Assembly: GCA_010093515.1 (NCBI GenBank) | Contig: MU001675.1 | Span: forward strand, 408,908 to 472,907 | Direction of reading: 5' to 3' | Source of the DNA: Lineolata rhizophorae | Lineage: Eukaryota; Ascomycota; Dothideomycetes; Lineolatales; Lineolataceae | DNA length: 64,000 nucleotides | The notes under the pieces: model-generated | Database searches by the model: none | Seen by the model: only the letters and a program-made list of their open reading frames with translations | Told to the model about the DNA's origin: nothing | Position numbers and translations under genes: made by a program | Shown here: one piece after another, positions 58,323 to 64,000 of the stretch | How positions within the stretch are numbered: position 1 is the stretch's first letter | Layout of the letters: the number at the start of each line of letters is the position of its first letter

Positions 58323-61300
58323 ATGGCCGGGCCGGCCGCAGACACGTCCACTCCTCAGCGCCTGCCTGCCGGCGCAAACGGCTCCACTGATGCCGGCGCG
58401 CCCCGTCATCAGTCGACCGGTAACGCCGAGCACGAAACCGACGATGACGACGAGGAAGAGGAGGACGATGAGGATGACGAGCCAAGGCTGAAGTACGAGT
58501 CACTCACTGGAAGCTTGAACTCGGTCTATCGCAATGGCGATGCAACGAGTGCGTTTTTAGTGGCAGCGGACAAGATGGTAGGCCCTCCGACGACGATTTT
58601 GTGCCTTGCTCTATTTATTATTCGGCTAGACGCGGTGCACTAAAGACAATAATGCTAAAGGTGAATAGATAATAGGAACGCATAATGGAAGAATCGTAAG
58701 TTCAAGTTCACCTTGGTCCGGTTTGACGCCATGCTAACCAATGGTAGAATGTGCTTGCGCTCCCAAATTTCCAAACCGTAAGGCTATACCACGCGCACTC
58801 GGCCTCCGTCACCGCGGTCTCCGTCTCCCCGTTCCCTCCGCCATGGCCTACAACAAAGTCAGATATTGCCAACAGGCTAGGTCCGGAGGCTACGGTCTCA
58901 CCGAGCCGTGCGTCCACAAACAATCCTCCAGCTCCGACCTCCCCTAGGACGCCACGACAGAACCAGGTACAGATTCCGGCAACGCCGTCAAATTCAATAC
59001 ACATTGCAACTTCGTCGATCGATGGCCATGTCTGCATACAGTCTTTGACGGATACCCGGGACGTTATGCTGCGAAACTTTGCAAGACCTGTCCAGGCAGT
59101 GGCCCTCTCGCCGGAATACAGGAGCGACAAGAGCTACTTGTCTGGTGGGCTTGCCGGCGAGCTGATCTTGACTGTTGGCGGCCGCTCCGGCGTGAGCACC
59201 AATGCTAATACTAGCAGTGCCGCCGCGGTGGCGTCGGGTTGGCTAGGTTCCATCGGCCTAGGCTCAAATAATGGAAGGGACTCTATCTTGCACTCTGGCG
59301 AAGGAGCCATTAGTATTATCAAGTGGTCATTGTCCAGCAAGTACGTGGCGTGGGTCAACGAGCAAGGGATTAAAATTATGCGCTCAAATGTTAAGCTGGA
59401 AAGCGGAGAGTCTGACTTGGCATGGAAACGCATCGCTCATGTGGACCGTCCAAATCGCCGCGGATGGGAGGATATGGCTGCTGTTTGGAAAGCTCGCATC
59501 GATTGGATTGACGACCAGAACTTGGAGAGTGACAGCAACGATTCTCCTCCTGAAAACTCACACCAAATTGTCGAAAGGCTGAAGAACGCCGCTCAAAGCG
59601 ATCGCAACTCGATCAAGAGTGGCCCGTCGAAAAAGCCGCAGAAAGTCGAAAGGCTGGTCGTTGGATGGGGTGATACTACCTGGATTATCCACGTCAAACA
59701 TGGTGGGCCCGGAGTTGGAAAAGACGTCGGCGAACCGTCTGCTGGAACCGCTGACATTGTACACATGTGAGTCTTTCCATATATCTTCAAGTTCTGATAT
59801 TTACTGACATATCTGACCAAGTTTGCGATTCGGCGATTGTATTATCTCTGGATTGTCGCTTTATACCCCTTCTTTGCTTCTTGTACTTGCTTATCGGACC
59901 CGAGATGATGACGACAGACCTATCGGCCAATCTCCTCAAACTACTCCTCGACGAGGAGTTCAGCACAGACAGGACGGATTGCCACCCGAATTGCGACTTG
60001 TAGATATTGCCAGCAAGGACGAGCTTGACTTTCGGGCGCTTTCCGTCAGCCGATTCGAATCATTATCAGCAGCAGATTATCACTTAAGCACGCTTTACGT
60101 CCCTATTCTAGGCCCTACTGGCCCGGCCCAGAAAGGTGCTCTAGAAGTGATCGGAGGCGGTTTGTGGGATGCAGGGGTCAGCGCAGGGCGTATACTGAGT
60201 TCTGGAGCCAGCATACTCAGCCTAGCCAACAGCGCTGACAACGGAAAAGCGTCCATTGTTTCCCCGAGCTCCAGCAGCATTGGCAAACCTTCCATGCTGA
60301 AACCTCGAGAACGGGACACACATCCCGCGCTTGCTACAGCTGGACTTAAAATCTTCATACACAGCCCTTACGACTGCGTCCTCGCGGTCAAGCGTGACCT
60401 GGCAGATCATTTGAACTGGCTCCTAGAGCACGAAGACTACAAGCAAGCCTGGGAACTAATCAACGAGCACCCCGAAGCTGTCACAAATGTTCCCGAGCGA
60501 AACCTTGCAGATTCACCAACAACTACACCTTCGAAAACACAGCCCACGCTTGCCGAGTTTTTTGCTGATGACTCGGCCTCGCAAACAACCGCGTCCGCCA
60601 CTAGGATGTACAATTCCGCCATCGAGAAGGAAAAGCGTCGTATTGGAGATCTTTGGGTGCAACAGCTTGTGACAGCCGGCGACTGGGAAACGGCCGGAAA
60701 GGTAGCCGGGAAAGTGCTGGGCACTTCGTCCCGCTGGGAGCACTGGGTCTGGACCTTCGCCGAGGTTGGCCGATTTGATGAGATCACACCATATATTCCC
60801 AGCACCCAGTTGAAACCGCCGCTTCCATCACTTTTGTATGAGGTAGTCCTCGGACATTACATTGTCAAAGATCGGGTCCGGTTGAAGGAACTCGTCAAGC
60901 AGTGGGATACGGACTTGTTCGAGATCACTCCCGTCATTAAAGCCATCGAAGCTAAGCTGGGCAGCGGAGATGTCACCGAAGTCACGGTCGAAGATGGCGA
61001 GCAAGGTCGTGACTGGCGGATATTGCAGGAAATTCTTGCGAAGCTTCTTCTTGCAGATGGAAAACCGAGAGAGGCGCTCAAATGCTATATCCGCCTCCAA
61101 AATGCAGATGCTGCGATGGATATTATCCGGGACTACAACCTCCTTCACGCCATTGCAGACGATATACCCGGATTCATCCTCTTACGGGTCTCGAAAGACC
61201 TGATGGAATCCGGCTCTATGCCTGAGTTGGAAGAGGCGTCCTCTGACGCTATTCATCTGCTTGTAGATGAGGCTTTTCAAGGCGTCGTTCGTCCAGACGT

Positions 61301-62503
61301 AGTTGTTGCTCAGCTAGAGCAAAAGGGACTGGATTACCAACCGTTCCTGTTTTTTTACCTTCGGGAGCTGTGGAATGGCAAGGGCATTCAGAAAGAATAT
61401 GGCCACGGATCCCAAAAGATAGAGTCGGAAGGCAGGAGCATCGTTGAGGAGTTTGCAGACCTTGCGGTCGAGCTCTTCGCCGAGTACGACCGTCAGCTTC
61501 TCATGAACTTCTTGAAGGCCTCGCAAAGCTATACGTTTGAGACGGCGTGTCAGATTTGCGAGCGCCGGCAGTACATCCCTGAGCTAGTGTATGTCCTTCC
61601 ACGCTTGCACGATATTTTGCCATGCTGACAACTCAAAAGCTATCTCCTGTCTAAGACTGGACAGACAAAACGAGCACTCCATCTCATTACCGCAACTTTG
61701 GGCGACGTCTCCCTCGCCATCTCCTTCGCAAAAGAACAAGATGACCCCGATCTTTGGGACGACCTCCTCGACTATAGCATGGACAAGCCGCGTTTTATCC
61801 GTGGGCTGCTAGAGGAGGTCGGAACAGCCATTAACCCGCTCATGTTAGTTCGCCGCATTCCAGAGGGGCTGGAAATTGAGGGTTTGCGTGACGGTATTCA
61901 CCGCATGCTCCGCGAGTATGAGATCCAGTACTCAATCAGTGAGGGCGTGGCTAAAGTGTTGCGGGGCGAGGTTGCGGAGGGCATGGCGAAGTCGCGGGAA
62001 GGCAGGTTGAGAGCCGTCAAGTTTGAGGTTGTGCACCAGCAGCCTGGGGAGGTGGAGGTGTTCGCTGAACCAGTAGATGGCGCAGTGTCGAGTAAGGAGC
62101 GGGCGCCTGAGGAAGAGGAGGTGGAAAAGGAGGAAAGCGCCAGTCCGGAGGTCGAGCCAGGTTATTGCGTTGGCTGCCGCTATGCCTTCGCAGAAGACGG
62201 TAAGTGCTTTATCTTACGTTCCCTTCCCTTTCGATTGGCACACCTAACAGTTTTGCTACTTCAGAGAAAGAAACCCTGGTCGGATTCGCATGCGGCCATG
62301 TCTTCCACTTATCGTGTCTTCTCCACGCCGTTGGCACATCAGACGAAGCCGCAGAGGACTTGCAGATGCGCCTTGCTTCCTTCGGTGAGGCTGAAGGGTC
62401 CTATACCCGCAGCGTAGGAGCAAAGGTAGCGCACGCGCACATCATCAGGAACGCCATCAAGGGAGGTTGCCCAGAGTGTTTGAAAACTGAGGGCGAGGAG
62501 TGA
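58323..62503 (+). CDS. VPS41: Vps41, HOPS complex subunit
   Basis: HOPS tethers endosomes, AP-3 vesicles and autophagosomes to the vacuole through Ypt7; Vps41 contacts the Rab. Model: join(58323-58577, 58669-58695, 58748-59766, 59822-61588, 61640-62199, 62265-62503), 1288 aa, with consistent phases. Exon 2 is a 27-nt microexon encoding IIGTHNGRI, which completes the first propeller strand (ADKM-IIGTHNGRI-NVLALP). The N-terminus has an acidic tract (TDDDDEEEEDDEDDEPRLKY). A beta-propeller (about 60-460) includes YHAHSASVTAVSVSPFPPP, HIATSSIDGHVCIQSL and RFGDCIISGLSLYTPSLLLV. An alpha-solenoid/clathrin-repeat region follows (EHEDYKQAWELINEHPEAV, HEPRP-like helices, LREYEIQYSISEGV). The C-terminal RING-H2 is CVGC...FACGHVFHLSC...CPEC. 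Exon 4 begins after an AAG acceptor, restoring HILRFGDC. Confidence 0.95.
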
Positions 62504-63190
62504 AGAGTTCACTAATTGTGCAGCTGCGGAATGCGAACTAGTTGGCGGGACACTACCCTCGCTTTTCTTGTGCAGTTAGCGGAGCTATTTACTACTGTCT
62601 TTCATTCTGTCTGCACCTTCTCCTAGCGCAAGATACCCTAGCGACGGGACCTTACTGCTAGATTCCGAGACATCAGGGCATTCCCGCCCTCATGCATGCA
62701 TGCGCGGGACTTGTGTTTTGGCTTTTGCATCTTGCATTGGAGGCTAGCTCGCTGGCCCCATGGCGTCTTTCTTGTTTGCTTGGGCAACCAAACATTGGAT
62801 AAGGAGTGTCACCTCGGCAAGTATCTGAAGGGGGATGATCACTCTGGTGGCCTCCCTGACACTACTGTAATTATGCGGTTAAGATACACGCCTGAAGAAC
62901 AATATTTATGACTTCTCACACCATTTCCGGACTTTGGGGATCGGATGCACGCCCGGTGAACTGTCTTCAGGGCATGTCAGACAGATAGAGTCCGGAATTG
63001 ATTACTTCGCTGTACTGTAGTAAGACCGCATCGGACATTTCATATCTATGGGACCTATCTTGAACAGCATCCTACAGTAGGCCACTCAAACGACTATATT
63101 TCACAGTTCGACTACTATGTCAATATTCCAGTTCGTCTAGAATGGTCTTCTCAAGACGGCTAAATCCAGCAAGTCAAAGCGCAGAATTGC

Positions 63191-63213
63191 TTTCTTTTCT
63201 TTTCTTTTCTTTT
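63191..63213. repeat. (TTTTC)n microsatellite
   Basis: Four tandem TTTC(T)-type pentamers, pyrimidine-only on the plus strand, in the VPS41 3' flank. Confidence 0.85.
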
Positions 63214-63290
63214 ATTTCGTGCTGTTCACTTGAAAGTTCTAGAATCGAATGGTTCAGGCAACGCGGCATTACCCAGGGTGTGATACACAC

Positions 63291-63312
63291 TACCTACCTA
63301 GGTATGTAGGTA
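63291..63312. repeat. Imperfect inverted repeat of TACCTA/TAGGTA
   Basis: Arms TACCTAC (63291-63297) and GTAGGTA (63306-63312) flank an 8-nt centre that itself contains CTAGGTA. A similar GGTACCTA lies near 63473-63480. TAGGTA-type repeats are common as simple sequence in filamentous fungi. Confidence 0.6.
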
Positions 63313-64000
63313 CATGCAGAAGCAAGGGAGATGAGCGCCACAGTTGGGGAGGCTCTCAGATATTAGCCGGACCCGTCAGCCTGGATACGTCGATTTTGCG
63401 CAACATTGGCGGACATTTTGCCGGCCGTCAATATACCTACCATGGACGAAATCCGCCCCTAACCACCCTAGGGTACCTATGTGTTTCTCGCCACCCGTTT
63501 TAGCACGGCGCCTCCTTGCTTGGTCGACTTATTGGAGGTGACGCGGCCCGCTCCTTTTTCCCGCAGGCGTTCCAAAGCATCTCGATGTTACTGAAGAGTT
63601 TTCTGAATCTTAGTTTGCGTAGTTGGAATAGGGGCAACGCGCCGTCCATCAGAAGCGTGAAGGCCGGCCTCCGATCGGTCCGTTCTTACGTGCATTCAAG
63701 CGTCTCATCCAGCCGGCGCATCATGAACTATGGATCCAGTCTTGAAGGATCTCCTATGCGGCGTGGTTCGACGAAGCGAATTGGCGAGCTACTCGGCTCC
63801 AGCACATCTCTAGCAACTCGCGCCACCTACGTCACAAGGCGCCGAAGCTAGGCAGACGAAGTGTTGAAGCTTGCTTCGCGTCGCACGCTACTGTGTGACC
63901 CGCCGCAACTGGCGAGCAAGCTGCCTGGTAGACAGCGAACGGTCCGCATACAAGCTTCCAGGACCAGTCATCCGAGGCTCCGGGCTGCGCTAAAGCAGAA

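Larger units (their letters stand above)
62504..64000. other. VPS41 3' flank, no supportable gene
   Basis: 1.5 kb to the window end. A 111-codon Ser/Arg-rich frame at 63516-63851 has no recognisable domain. Simple repeats at 63191-63213 and 63291-63312 are listed separately. Confidence 0.45.

Noticed and set aside
63516-63851. 111-codon Ser/Arg-rich frame as a gene
   Set aside because: No recognisable family and no promoter or splice evidence; composition is low complexity.
1-64000. LTR retroelements, virus-like elements, DNA transposases, CRISPR arrays, rRNA genes
   Set aside because: No reverse transcriptase, integrase, capsid or transposase motifs, no long terminal repeats, no regularly spaced direct repeats and no 5S-like sequence were seen by reading both strands.

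Overview
The window is nuclear DNA of a filamentous ascomycete (Pezizomycotina). The genes are host genes cut by many short introns of about 50-125 bp with GTRNGT-type donors and CTRAC/CTAAT branch sites. Some families are diagnostic: a White Collar 1 blue-light receptor, a PNP_UDP/NB-ARC/TPR NOD-like receptor, a DUF1996 secreted protein and a fungal C2H2 factor. Order and genus cannot be fixed from the sequence. Seventeen gene models are supported, most of them rebuilt here by joining exons by hand with checked phases.

Layout. 0-8 kb: COX20 (minus, cut by the window edge) shares a promoter with POL2, the DNA polymerase epsilon catalytic subunit. That promoter has a cluster of ACGCG (MBF-type) cores. 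8-17 kb: a small membrane peptide gene, a C2H2 zinc-finger protein, a tandem-domain AIG2/gamma-glutamylcyclotransferase-like protein, and two nucleotidyltransferase-fold genes. 16.7-23.1 kb: a 6.4-kb stretch without a supportable gene, with a GC-rich middle. 23-32 kb, all minus strand: an aminoglycoside-phosphotransferase-like protein with degraded kinase motifs, TAN1 (tRNA ac4C factor, six exons), a YMC1-type mitochondrial carrier with a 12-nt microexon, and mitochondrial ribosomal protein uS2m. 32-36 kb: uS2m is divergent from WC-1. 36-39 kb: gene-poor.

39-42.4 kb: a NOD-like receptor (purine-nucleoside-phosphorylase domain, NB-ARC ATPase, near-identical 42-residue TPR repeats). Its repeat tract is interrupted by a 717-N assembly gap. 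44 kb: an acyl-protein-thioesterase-like gene carrying one in-frame TAG. 47-48 kb: a Ras-like GTPase lacking a CaaX box. 51-52.3 kb: a seven-exon DUF1996 secreted protein. 52.3-56.5 kb: non-coding, with a tRNA-like, SINE-type head near 56 kb. 56.5-58.1 kb: an MRX10/RMND1-type (DUF155) mitochondrial protein, divergent over 232 bp from VPS41 (58.3-62.5 kb, six exons including a 27-nt microexon). The last 1.5 kb has no supportable gene.

The genes do not form a metabolic cluster. The window is housekeeping synteny blocks (replication, mitochondrial translation and respiration, tRNA modification, vacuolar transport) broken by accessory islands (nucleotidyltransferases, NLR, DUF1996, gene-poor tracts). 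The most distinctive content is the NLR with its repeat-collapsed assembly gap. No LTR element, virus-like element, CRISPR array or convincing DNA transposase was seen.
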